From Opitutaceae bacterium (lineage in GTDB: Bacteria > Verrucomicrobiota > Verrucomicrobiae > Opitutales > Opitutaceae), in the NCBI GenBank assembly GCA_031266495.1, contig JAISAX010000818.1, positions 1-20,330 of the forward strand: 20,330 nucleotides of DNA, in the 5' to 3' direction. Below, piece by piece: positions 8,447 through 15,187 of the stretch (the stretch's first letter is position 1; every line of letters begins with the position of its first letter). A model generated the notes under the pieces. That model was not told where the DNA came from, ran no database searches, and was given only the letters and a program-made list of their open reading frames with translations. Both the position numbers and the translations under genes were made by a program.

Positions 8447-8460
8447 TTTATAGTTACGTA

Positions 8461-8497
8461 TGTGTGTGTGTGGGGGGGGGGGGAGGGAGGGAGGGGA
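8461..8497. repeat. TG-repeat plus poly-G / G-run tract in an intergenic leader
   Basis: Six TG units (8461-8472), then 12 consecutive G (8472-8483), then AGGGAGGGAGGGGAG. On the plus strand this offers at least four G-runs of three or more, so it is G-quadruplex-capable. It occupies nearly all of the 52-nt gap between the minus-strand beta-helix gene (stop at 8499) and the prepilin gene (start at 8446), where the transcript would be C-rich. Confidence 0.85.
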
Positions 8498-8498
8498 G

Positions 8499-10106
8499 TC
8501 ATCTTTCCGGATCTCCGGAAGCGAGACGCTCGGCAAGTTGGGCGCGATAGAGACTGGCCGGCTGCACGGGCGCGCCGGGCGAGTCGATGACACCTTCCTC
8601 GCGCGGGAGCCTGCCCTTGTCGAACCGGGCCACGCAACCGATAGCCCAGTTCCGCGCTCCGGGCGGTTGTTGCAGCACGAGGCGCCGCGGTGCGATGCAG
8701 TTCCACAAAACCTGTTGCGCTCCCGTCCAGCCGTGACCGGTGCCGGAATCGCCGCGGTCCTGCACGTTGATCGCGCCGGACTCGCGCATGTTGTCGTAAA
8801 GCGTGCCGATGGCGAAACGGTGATGCGGGCCGGAATCGGCATGCGACTGCTCCGCCACACCGTCGAGAAACACGTTGGGGCCGCGTACCCGCGAACTGGT
8901 GACAAACGAATGCCGGTCTCCGCGCGTGCGGCAGCCTTCCACCAGCGTGTACTGCCCGCCGAGATGAAACCCGTAACGATACCCGCCCACAATCGGCCCG
9001 ACCGGGTCGAGATGGGCGCCGTCCCGGATCGTGACAAAAGCGGCGTCCCTACCGACACGGACACCGCCGTCGAAATGCCAGGCGACCACGTCGCGCACCC
9101 AGGCATTTTCCACCGCGCCCATACCAATGGCGGTCGCGGCATGATCGCTGTCGGAGGTTTCCTGCCCGGCCTTGTAGTCCGAAACGAGGCAGAGCGATCC
9201 CACGCCGCACTCGCGGGCGCGGCGCGACTCGGCGCGGTAGAGCCAGCCGCCGCCAAACGCCTCTTCGAGCGCAATCATGAGTGGCGCATCCAGCGTCACA
9301 CGGCGCGCCTCGGCCTCCACGGCGGTGACGAACCGCTCGATATGAAAATCGTACTCGGCCGGCTCCCACTGGCTGATCTTGTGTTCAGGCGAACGGGCCA
9401 CGATCCGGTCCATGCCGATGGAGGCGATCCATGCCGCCGTGCCGGGCCGGAGAACCACGACGCGGTCGCCAGGCTTCAGGTCATCCACGCGTTCGAGCGC
9501 GAGCGTGCGGCTGCTCGCCGGGACGTAACCCTCCGTCACCCGCCGGCGGCTGCCGGAGACCTCCGCCACGGCGGGAGTAGCGGGCTTTGCCTCACCCAGC
9601 CGGATCAATGTCCGTTTCTGCGTGCCGGTGGCGATGATAACGGTGCCCGTGCCGTCTTTCGCTGAACCTTCGCCCCGCAGCACGACGCCGCCCGGCACCC
9701 GCAGATCCCCCGCCACGCGCCAGATTCCCCGACGCAGGAGCACGGCGCCGCGCTGTCCCGCGGCATCGGCTGTCATCCCGGCAACCGTATCGAGCGCTTG
9801 CTGGATGCGTTCGCCGTCGTCTGTGGTGGCGGTCGCCTCCGCGCCAGCCGCCGGCACTGGTGAAGGATCGAGCGCGACTGCAACAGGAACCGCCGGCAAC
9901 GCCACGCCTCCGCCGTGATAACCGGCACGGGAAAAATCGAGGAGGGTGTTGCCGCGTTCGTCTGCCCGGTAAACCAGCTTGCCGTCCGCCCCCACGAAGG
10001 CCCAAGCAGACCGACCGGCGTGTGCCGGATCGTCGGTCGCCGCCAGGGTCACGGCAAGGCCAGCGGCCAAGGCGGTTGCAAAAGCAGGCAGGATTTTTGG
10101 AGTCAT
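8499..10106 (-). CDS. Secreted right-handed beta-helix protein (pectate-lyase-superfamily-like)
   Basis: 535 aa from the ATG at 10106; a GTG at 10145 would add 13 residues before the signal peptide and is disfavoured. Signal peptide MTPKILPAFATALAAGLAVT, with cleavage probable after AHA. The region DDGERIQQALDTVAG, then GAVLLRRGIWRVAGDLRVPG and VVLRGEGSAKDGTGTVIIA, is the classic entry to a pectate-lyase-3/GH55-like beta-helix, with its 'lP.G.Y.i...l.v.sgv.l.G.g' layout. Later turns are seen as HLDPVGPIVGGYRYGFHLGG and SRVRGPNVFLDGVAEQSHAD. The role is probably binding or cleaving an extracellular polysaccharide; the substrate and catalytic residues cannot be named. It is the first gene of the presumed operon with the prepilin, TPR and solute-binding genes. 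A perfect palindrome CGCAACGTTGCG lies 23 nt upstream of the ATG. Confidence 0.78.
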   Translation of the reverse strand: MTPKILPAFATALAAGLAVTLAATDDPAHAGRSAWAFVGADGKLVYRADERGNTLLDFSRAGYHGGGVALPAVPVAVALDPSPVPAAGAEATATTDDGERIQQALDTVAGMTADAAGQRGAVLLRRGIWRVAGDLRVPGGVVLRGEGSAKDGTGTVIIATGTQKRTLIRLGEAKPATPAVAEVSGSRRRVTEGYVPASSRTLALERVDDLKPGDRVVVLRPGTAAWIASIGMDRIVARSPEHKISQWEPAEYDFHIERFVTAVEAEARRVTLDAPLMIALEEAFGGGWLYRAESRRARECGVGSLCLVSDYKAGQETSDSDHAATAIGMGAVENAWVRDVVAWHFDGGVRVGRDAAFVTIRDGAHLDPVGPIVGGYRYGFHLGGQYTLVEGCRTRGDRHSFVTSSRVRGPNVFLDGVAEQSHADSGPHHRFAIGTLYDNMRESGAINVQDRGDSGTGHGWTGAQQVLWNCIAPRRLVLQQPPGARNWAIGCVARFDKGRLPREEGVIDSPGAPVQPASLYRAQLAERLASGDPER

Positions 10107-10128
10107 GGGCGAAACGGCGGAAGGTAGG

Positions 10129-10140
10129 CGCAACGTTGCG
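10129..10140. promoter_or_regulatory. Candidate LacI-family operator CGCAACGTTGCG
   Basis: A perfect 12-bp palindrome with the central CG step typical of LacI/GalR-family operators. It sits 23 nt upstream of the beta-helix gene start and in front of the operon, where a repressor could block transcription or early elongation. A shorter relative, CAACGTTG, occurs before the sialidase gene at 16355-16362. Binding by the LacI-type regulator of this window is inference. Confidence 0.4.
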
Positions 10141-10469
10141 ATCACATCCGGGACAAGACGAGCAGGCTCTCTTTCACATCGTTGAAACCACTGCTCTCCC
10201 CGCCTCTGCCGCCATGCGCACTCTTATCGTTTTCCCCGGCATCAGCCTGAACCTCATTCTTCTCGTTGTGTGGTACCGAAGCCGATTCCGCCTGCGGACG
10301 CCCAATCCCCATGCACCCGCAAATTCGAAATTGTTGCGCAAAAAAACCGTTGCCGCACAGGCGGGATCATCCCGTCCCGTCCCGATGCCTCGCTGGCAAG
10401 GCAGGGGAGCGTACGGGAGGTGCGTTGACAGTCGTGGCTTCCCGTCGCACCGTTTGAGGCATGCCAATC
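10141..10469. other. Divergent intergenic region between beta-helix operon and vapBC
   Basis: About 330 bp with no convincing gene. It should hold the outward promoters for the minus-strand operon and the plus-strand toxin-antitoxin pair. Visible structure: a 13-nt inverted repeat CGGGAT-C-ATCCCG at 10362-10374, about 95 nt before vapB, which could be an autoregulatory site for VapBC. A short hydrophobic peptide readable near 10214 (MRTLIVFPGISLNLILLVVW) lacks a start signal and runs into shadow sequence, so it is not called. Confidence 0.35.
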
Positions 10470-10679
10470 ATGACCAAGATCGTTCGTCAGGGAAATTCAA
10501 TGTCCCTGCGCATCCCGAAAGAGTTTCAGCTCCCCTCAAGCGAAGTGGAGATCCACCGCACTCCGTCCGGGTTGATGATCGTCGATCCGTCCATGAAATG
10601 GAATATGCGGGAAGCCCTCAAGCTGCTGAGGGAAAAACCGAAGAAGATGGCAAGGAAAACGCGCTCCACTGCTTCATGA
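10470..10679 (+). CDS. vapB: VapB-type antitoxin (AbrB/SpoVT-like)
   Basis: 69 aa from the ATG at 10470, chosen because GAGG at 10456-10459 is 10 nt upstream; the ATG at 10461 adds three residues and has no usable ribosome-binding site. The N-terminus MTKIVRQGNSMSLRIPKEFQ is a swapped-hairpin AbrB DNA-binding domain ('QGNS..lRIPkef'), followed by EVEIHRTPSGLMIVDP. The basic C-terminal tail with REALKLLREKPKKMARK would neutralise the toxin. The stop is 9 nt before the toxin gene, the usual antitoxin-first order. Such antitoxins bind their own promoter together with the toxin. Confidence is high on the combination of fold and neighbour. Confidence 0.88.
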   Translation: MTKIVRQGNSMSLRIPKEFQLPSSEVEIHRTPSGLMIVDPSMKWNMREALKLLREKPKKMARKTRSTAS

Positions 10680-10688
10680 GCATCTGAC

Positions 10689-11114
10689 ATGGACGCGTTA
10701 TACCGTACGTATCTGCCGGATACCAATGTGTTTTCGAAGTATGCCAAAGGGGCCGATGGCGCACTTGTCGCGAGGATGGACCGGCATTCCTCCCGGCTTC
10801 GCCTTTCGGCCATCGTGCTGGCGGAATTGAAGCACGGATGGGAAAAAGCCGGAGACACCCGGCGCACCGTCCGGCAGCGGGATTTTGCCCGAAAGGTCAG
10901 TCCCGTGGTCCCGTTCGATGAAGAGTGTGCCGACGCTTACGCCGTCGTCAAACTGGCGCTTTCGCAACCCGGCAACGTCCGTGTGATCGGTCCCCACGAC
11001 ATGCTCATAGCGGCGCAAGCCCTCGCCAGGGGCTTTGTTCTTGTCACGCACAACACCCGCGAATTTTCCCGCATCCCCGGCCTTGAGCTGGAAGACTGGC
11101 AAACCCTCGACTGA
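10689..11114 (+). CDS. vapC: VapC-type PIN-domain ribonuclease toxin
   Basis: 141 aa, the usual VapC length. PIN-domain residues are visible in order: Asp11 in YLPDTNVFS, Glu46 in IVLAELKHGW, Asp104 in IGPHDMLIAAQAL, and Asn122 in THNTREFSRIPGL, with Asp82 as a possible additional acid. These match the Mg-dependent ribonuclease centre of VapC, which cuts initiator tRNA or other RNAs in studied examples; this target is unknown. The toxin starts 9 nt after vapB and no frame damage is seen, so the module looks intact. It lies between the glycan operon and tgt, with no mobile element directly adjacent. Confidence 0.92.
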   Translation: MDALYRTYLPDTNVFSKYAKGADGALVARMDRHSSRLRLSAIVLAELKHGWEKAGDTRRTVRQRDFARKVSPVVPFDEECADAYAVVKLALSQPGNVRVIGPHDMLIAAQALARGFVLVTHNTREFSRIPGLELEDWQTLD

Positions 11115-11199
11115 ACGGGTGGAGCGGACGGCGATGTGTTTTTGTAGTATCCGCCCTGCCTGCTTTTTGGCACGAAGCGCCAATCAAGAATTATCCATC

Positions 11200-13335
11200 G
11201 TGTCCCGCCTCCGCTTCACTCTCGAAAACACTGCACCCGGCTCGCAGGCGCGCGCGGCCACGTTTCACACGCTCCACGGGCCGGTGCAGACTCCCGTCTT
11301 CATGCCCGTCGGCACCCAGGCCACCGTCAAATCCCAGACCGTCGAAACCCTCAAGACCGCCGGCGCCAGCGTCCTCCTCGCCAACACCTACCACCTGCTT
11401 CTCCGCCCCGGATCGGCGGTTTTCGAGAAATTCGGCGGTATCCACCGCTTCATGAACTGGGACCGCCCCGTGCTCACCGACTCGGGCGGGTTCCAGATCT
11501 TTTCGCTCCCGCACTCGCGCGCCATGAACGAGGAAGGCGCGCGCTTCCAGAGCTACGTGGACGGCGCGTTCCACCTCCTCTCGCCCGAATCCAGCATCCG
11601 GATACAAAAAACCATCGGCAGCGACATCATGATGGTGCTCGACCAATGCATCCCCGCCACCGCGCCGCACGCGCAGGCCAGGGCCGCCATGGAACTCACG
11701 CACCGCTGGGCCCTCCGCTCGCTCGCCGCGCGCGGCGATTCCCCGCAAGCCCTCTTCGGCATCGTGCAGGGCGCCTGCCACCGCGACCTCCGCGAACAAA
11801 GCGCCGCCTTCCTTCGCGAGCTGCCCTTCGACGGACTCGCCATCGGCGGCCTCGCCGTCGGCGAGACGCACGACGAACGCCACGCATTCACCGGCCTCGT
11901 CACCGCCTGCCTTCCGCCCGGCCTGCCCCGCTACCTCATGGGCGTCGGCACGCCGCTCGACATCCTCGAAGCCGTCCACCGCGGCGTGGACATGTTCGAC
12001 TGCATCATCCCCTCGCAAGTCGCCGGACGCGGCCTCGCCTTCACCTCGCACGGCCGTCTCCAGCTCCGGCGCACCGTTTACAAGTTTGCCGAAGAACCGA
12101 TCGACGCCGCCTGCGACTGCGCCGCCTGCCGCGACTACTCGCGCGCCTACCTCCACCACCTCGTCAAGACCGGCGAACACCTCGGCTGGCACCTCCTCGG
12201 TCTGCACAACATGACATTCTATCACCGCCTCATGGCGGAGATGCGGACGCACATCCTGCACGGCAATTTTGCCGGTTATTACGAACGCAAGCGCATCGAC
12301 CTTGCTCGCACCGACGAGGATCATCCCGGCCACGCGCCGGCGAAACCGCGGCACCAAAACCGCCACCGCCACAGCCGCCTCGGCGACTACGAGGTGCAGC
12401 TCAACCCGCAGGGATTTTCGAGTATCCGGCAAACCAGTTCCGGCGAGGTCATGCACTCCGTCACCGCGCCCGACGACGAGGCGCAGCGCCTCTACATCGA
12501 CCAGTCCTGCCTCGCCGCGCGACTCGGCGCCCCCAAACAAACGGGAAAGAGTGGCGCGGGCGTCCCGCCCGCATCCGACGTGGCACGGGCTTCCAGCCCG
12601 TGTGTCCCCCCCTCCCCGCCCCCCCTCGTCATCTGGGATGTCGGCCTCGGCGCCGCGCACAACGTCATGGCCGCGATCCGCTGCTTCGAGCAACATCACG
12701 CCACTTCCCCGTCCCTGCGCCCGCTCCGCCTCGTGAGTTTCGAGCGCGACCTCGACCCGCTCCGCCTCGCTTTCAAAAACGCCGGGCGTCATTTCCCGCA
12801 CCTGCGCCATCCCGCCCCGTACCATCTTCTCGAATACGGTCGCTGGGAACACACCTCCGGCCTCCTGCACTGGGAACTCCTGCACGGCGATTTCCTCAAC
12901 ACCCTCGACGCCGCGCCGCCGCCCGACGTGATCTTTTACGATCCATTTTCCGCCAGGACCGATTCCCCGCTCTGGACCGCCGCCGCCTTCGCGCGCGTTT
13001 TCACCCGCTGCGCCGCCTCTCCGAATCCCGCCGGTGCCGAACTCTACACCTATTCCAACGCCACGGCCGTGCGCGTCGCCCTGCTCACCGCCGGCTTTCT
13101 GCTCGCCGCCGGTGCCGGCACCGGTCCGAAGGCCGACACCACCATCGCCTTCACCAAGCCCGGCGGAGCCGCCGCCCATCCGCTTTCCCCTCGCCTGCTC
13201 GGCCCCGAATGGCTCGCCCGGTGGCGGCGCAGCCACTCGCAATTCCCGCCCGCGCTCGCCGACGCCGGAAAACCCGCTTTCGTCCGCCGCATCGAAAGCC
13301 ACCCGCAATTCGCGGGCGCAGGCGTATCCGGATAA
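11200..13335 (+). CDS. tgt: Queuine tRNA-ribosyltransferase (Tgt) fused to an MnmC-like methyltransferase domain
   Basis: 711 aa from the GTG at 11200, whose MSRLRFTLENTAPGSQARAA aligns with the usual Tgt start; in-frame codons further upstream run over vapC. Residues 1-380 are a complete Tgt that exchanges G34 for preQ1/queuine in GUN-anticodon tRNAs. General-base region TDSGGFQ has Asp94; the nucleophile motif GVDMFDC has Asp264; Zn ligands are Cys305, Cys307, Cys310 and His336. From about residue 390 a COG4121/MnmC-type domain follows: GEVMHSVTAPDDEAQRLYID, the SAM loop VIWDVGLGAAHN, YDPFSARTDSPLWT, and TYSNATAVRVALLTAGF. This domain in MnmC methylates nm5s2U34, also at the wobble base. 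The FAD domain of MnmC is absent. PSQVAGRG replaces the usual PTRNARNG. Residues about 446-472 are a low-complexity insert formed by two palindromes and C-runs. Confidence 0.93.
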   Translation: MSRLRFTLENTAPGSQARAATFHTLHGPVQTPVFMPVGTQATVKSQTVETLKTAGASVLLANTYHLLLRPGSAVFEKFGGIHRFMNWDRPVLTDSGGFQIFSLPHSRAMNEEGARFQSYVDGAFHLLSPESSIRIQKTIGSDIMMVLDQCIPATAPHAQARAAMELTHRWALRSLAARGDSPQALFGIVQGACHRDLREQSAAFLRELPFDGLAIGGLAVGETHDERHAFTGLVTACLPPGLPRYLMGVGTPLDILEAVHRGVDMFDCIIPSQVAGRGLAFTSHGRLQLRRTVYKFAEEPIDAACDCAACRDYSRAYLHHLVKTGEHLGWHLLGLHNMTFYHRLMAEMRTHILHGNFAGYYERKRIDLARTDEDHPGHAPAKPRHQNRHRHSRLGDYEVQLNPQGFSSIRQTSSGEVMHSVTAPDDEAQRLYIDQSCLAARLGAPKQTGKSGAGVPPASDVARASSPCVPPSPPPLVIWDVGLGAAHNVMAAIRCFEQHHATSPSLRPLRLVSFERDLDPLRLAFKNAGRHFPHLRHPAPYHLLEYGRWEHTSGLLHWELLHGDFLNTLDAAPPPDVIFYDPFSARTDSPLWTAAAFARVFTRCAASPNPAGAELYTYSNATAVRVALLTAGFLLAAGAGTGPKADTTIAFTKPGGAAAHPLSPRLLGPEWLARWRRSHSQFPPALADAGKPAFVRRIESHPQFAGAGVSG
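12556..12602. repeat. Two palindromes with TCC loops inside the tgt fusion reading frame
   Basis: GCGGGCGTCCCGCCCGC (12556-12572) and CACGGGCTTCCAGCCCGTG (12584-12602) are perfect hairpins, 7- and 8-bp stems, each with a TCC loop. They lie in frame, between the first block of the MnmC-like domain and its SAM-binding loop, and encode a Pro/Ala/Ser-rich insert. They resemble the palindromes at 15136-15154 and 15169-15187, whose loops are GGA (the complement of TCC) and GGT. Confidence 0.8.
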
Positions 13336-13336
13336 A

Positions 13337-13512
13337 TTTTACACAAAGATCGCAAAGATCGCGAAGATCCGGATGCAAACTGCACCAAGGAGCGTATGCT
13401 TTCACCCGGTGCCGAAGTAGGGGCGTCGCTTGCGATCCCGTTTGTGGATACAAAACGTATAACCATGCAGGGATAGCCAGTCCTTCGCGTCCTTTGCGAT
13501 CTTTGTGTAAAA
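13337..13512. mobile_element. MITE-like element with about 30-bp terminal inverted repeats
   Basis: The left end 13337-13366 and right end 13483-13512 are inverted copies: 21 bp identical from TTTTACACAAAG inward, then two mismatches, then CGCGAAG shared. The inner 116 bp have no coding capacity and include GTAGGGGCGTCGCTTGCGA at 13417-13435. The element starts 2 nt after the tgt stop codon. No clear target duplication was found. A non-autonomous element is inferred from structure. Runs like ACACAAAGATCGCAAAGATC recur in many unrelated environmental genomes and often get translated as spurious peptides. Confidence 0.65.
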
Positions 13513-13588
13513 CTCATCCGATCCGACGCTTTTGATCGCCGCCCTTTTCCGCTTCCCGCCCTCCCTGGTTTCATCATGATCCCGCCCC

Positions 13589-13963
13589 GTGTCTGCCGAC
13601 TTCCTTCCGGACCGCAGACACCGCGTGAACATCCCATCCACACCGGCCGATTGCCTTCGCTGCGGGGTCTGCTGCTTCTCCGGCCTCGATACCTACGTGC
13701 GCGTCACCGGCGACGACTGGGCTCGCCTCGGCGCCGACGCCGAACGCCTCGCGCACTTCATCGGTCACCGCGCCTGGATGCGTATGCGCGACGGCCATTG
13801 CATCGCGCTTCTGCCCCGCCTCGTGACCGACGCCGACGGCCGCACGCATACGGAGTATTTTTGCACAGCCTACGAACGCCGCCCACAAATCTGCCGTGAC
13901 CTCGCGCACGGCAGCCCGCAATGCGAAGGCGAACTCGCCGCCAAGGCCGGGCGTTTCCGATGA
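13589..13963 (+). CDS. YkgJ-family cysteine cluster protein
   Basis: 124 aa from a GTG at 13589; a second GTG at 13625 gives MNIPSTPADCLRCGVCC and is an equally good start. The diagnostic CxxCxxCC motif is Cys22, Cys25, Cys28, Cys29. A second cluster follows, with Cys71 and then FCTAYERRPQICRDLAHGSP containing Cys92 and Cys102, and Cys112. This matches the 'putative zinc- or iron-chelating' family (UPF0153/YkgJ), small cytoplasmic proteins of unknown function. It is a single gene between a MITE-like element and a convergent aldolase gene, so context gives no further clue. Family assignment is firm, function is not known. Confidence 0.85.
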   Translation: MSADFLPDRRHRVNIPSTPADCLRCGVCCFSGLDTYVRVTGDDWARLGADAERLAHFIGHRAWMRMRDGHCIALLPRLVTDADGRTHTEYFCTAYERRPQICRDLAHGSPQCEGELAAKAGRFR

Positions 13964-14226
13964 TGCCCGGCGAAACGAAACCGTCCGCACCGGCACCGTC
14001 GGCCGATGGCAGAGCCGTGTCTTTCAGAGAGACTACACCGTTGTTGCCAATACCCCGCAAGGCAGCGCCACCCGGACGCTCCGGGTCCCGCCGGAGGCAA
14101 CTCAAGTGCGATGGGAGATTCCGGTAAAATAGCGTCTTCTCCGATAGGTTATGTGTTACGTAGCGGCATGCCTCCGTGCATGCCGGACGGTGGCGGAACG
14201 TCGCCGCCCCTCTCTACGTCCCCCTC
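13964..14226. other. Convergent intergenic region
   Basis: Separates the plus-strand YkgJ gene from the minus-strand aldolase. A short frame ending at 14132 encodes a peptide with RDYTVVANTPQGSATRTLRV, which reads like a beta-strand fragment but has no start signal or recognised family, so it is not called. The only clear structure is the hairpin at 14164-14185. Confidence 0.35.
14164..14185. terminator. Hairpin between convergent YkgJ and aldolase genes
   Basis: CGGCATGC (14164-14171) and GCATGCCG (14178-14185) make an 8-bp perfect stem around CTCCGT. Position between two converging genes suits a bidirectional terminator. There is no T-run, and it may equally be another dispersed palindrome. 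Confidence 0.4.
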
Positions 14227-15048
14227 TCATCCTTTCGCAAACGTCCGGGCCAGTTCCCTGATCCCGAGGTTCATCACGCGAACATCCCCACCGGGGCAGA
14301 TGAGCTGCGCGCCGAGTGCCTTTACCTTGAGATAATTTTCCCGGCCAATGCCCAGCGTGCCCCAGAATTTGCCGGCGACGCGGCAGGCCGCGGCGATCCG
14401 TTCCATCGCGGCAAAAACATCCGGGTGGCCGATCTGGCCGAGACGACCGATGCGGTGGGCATAATCGCCGGGGCCGAAAAAAATGCCGTCCACGCCGGGC
14501 GTCGCCGCAATGGCGTCGGCACGGGCGAGGCCGTCTTCGGTCTCGATCTGGCAGAGGATCACCGTCTCGCGGTTCTGGTGCGCCGCGTAATCGGCGGCGG
14601 ATACGGTGCCGTAGCGTGCATCAATGCCGCCGCCATTCCAGCCGCGTTGACCGGTGATCTCTCCGGATGCCGGAGCCGGGTTGTTGAACTTTGCCCAGCG
14701 CACGATCTGCGCGGCCTGCTCCGGCGTATCCACCATGGCACACATGAGACCGCCGACACCCGTTTCGAGCGTGCGCTGCACGGTCTGGTAATCGGAGGCG
14801 TGCAGGCGGGCGAGCGTCGTCACCGGATGCGCGCGGGCCACGAGAGCGAGCGTGGCGAGCCGGTCTGTGCCGAGATCGAAATGTTCGAGATCAAACCAGA
14901 GGGTTTCGAACAAGCCGGAACCGGCAACAAAATCGACGTGGCGCGGCGTGGCGTGGTTGCCGAGCACATACAGATGTTCGATGCGCCCGGCACGGACATT
15001 GGCCAGAAGGCGGTTGGGATGGAGTTGCGGAGGTGTGGTGTGTGACAT
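14227..15048 (-). CDS. HpcH/HpaI-family aldolase (2-keto-3-deoxy-acid aldolase type)
   Basis: 273 aa class II pyruvate aldolase with a phosphoenolpyruvate-binding TIM barrel, start ATG at 15048. Motifs seen: WFDLEHFDL with Asp53, Glu55 and the catalytic-type His56; Arg81 in TLARLHA at the substrate-binding arginine position; Glu169 in CQIETEDGL and Asp195 in FFGPGDYA as the metal ligands; and GTLGIGRENYLKVKALGAQL near the end. Known relatives (HpaI, GarL, RhmA) cleave 2-keto-3-deoxy sugar acids or related compounds to pyruvate plus an aldehyde. A role in sugar-acid breakdown fits the oxidoreductases and sialidase-like gene upstream. The active-site RxP-type motif here is RLH, a small deviation. 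The sialidase-like gene ends 119 nt upstream on the same strand, across the palindrome cluster. Confidence 0.88.
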   Translation of the reverse strand: MSHTTPPQLHPNRLLANVRAGRIEHLYVLGNHATPRHVDFVAGSGLFETLWFDLEHFDLGTDRLATLALVARAHPVTTLARLHASDYQTVQRTLETGVGGLMCAMVDTPEQAAQIVRWAKFNNPAPASGEITGQRGWNGGGIDARYGTVSAADYAAHQNRETVILCQIETEDGLARADAIAATPGVDGIFFGPGDYAHRIGRLGQIGHPDVFAAMERIAAACRVAGKFWGTLGIGRENYLKVKALGAQLICPGGDVRVMNLGIRELARTFAKG

Positions 15049-15090
15049 GGAAAAAAGATGTGCGATGATGGAATGCGGGAGACGTGGCAA

Positions 15091-15187
15091 GGGCTTCCGT
15101 GCCCGTGATTAAGGAAGGCGACGCTGCGCGTCGTCCATGGGCTGGAAGCCCATGCCACTTCGGGGAATCACGGGCAGGTTGCCCGTG
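15091..15187. repeat. Cluster of small palindromes (REP-like)
   Basis: Three perfect hairpins in about 70 nt: CGACGC-TGC-GCGTCG (15119-15133), CATGGGCTGGAAGCCCATG (15136-15154) and CACGGGCAGGTTGCCCGTG (15169-15187), all with 3-nt loops. A decayed fourth is GGGCTTCCGTGCCC (15091-15104). Most copies are flanked by GTGGCA or TGCCAC. The last hairpin overlaps the 3' end and stop codon of the sialidase-like gene. Confidence 0.75.

Noticed and set aside
8460..9665. Plus-strand open frame beginning in the poly-G tract, opposite the beta-helix gene
   Set aside because: Starts with a Gly run from the simple repeat and continues as antisense shadow of the beta-helix protein.
10213..10365. Possible small membrane peptide MRTLIVFPGISLNLILLVVW upstream of vapB
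   Set aside because: No ribosome-binding site, and the frame runs on through vapB as shadow sequence up to about 10687; the hydrophobic run could be chance.
11191..13308. Minus-strand open frame of about 705 aa opposite tgt
   Set aside because: Gly/Glu/Ala-biased composition typical of antisense reading of a GC-rich gene; Tgt catalytic and zinc residues on the plus strand settle the coding strand.
13336..13560. Regularly spaced AAGATCGCG-like units near 13345 as a CRISPR or iteron array
   Set aside because: Only two or three short imperfect units, with no spacers; they are part of the terminal inverted repeat of the MITE-like element.
13896..14132. Short plus-strand frame containing RDYTVVANTPQGSATRTLRV
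   Set aside because: Overlaps the end of the YkgJ gene, lacks a start signal, and matches no family I recognise; could be a relic but is not supportable.
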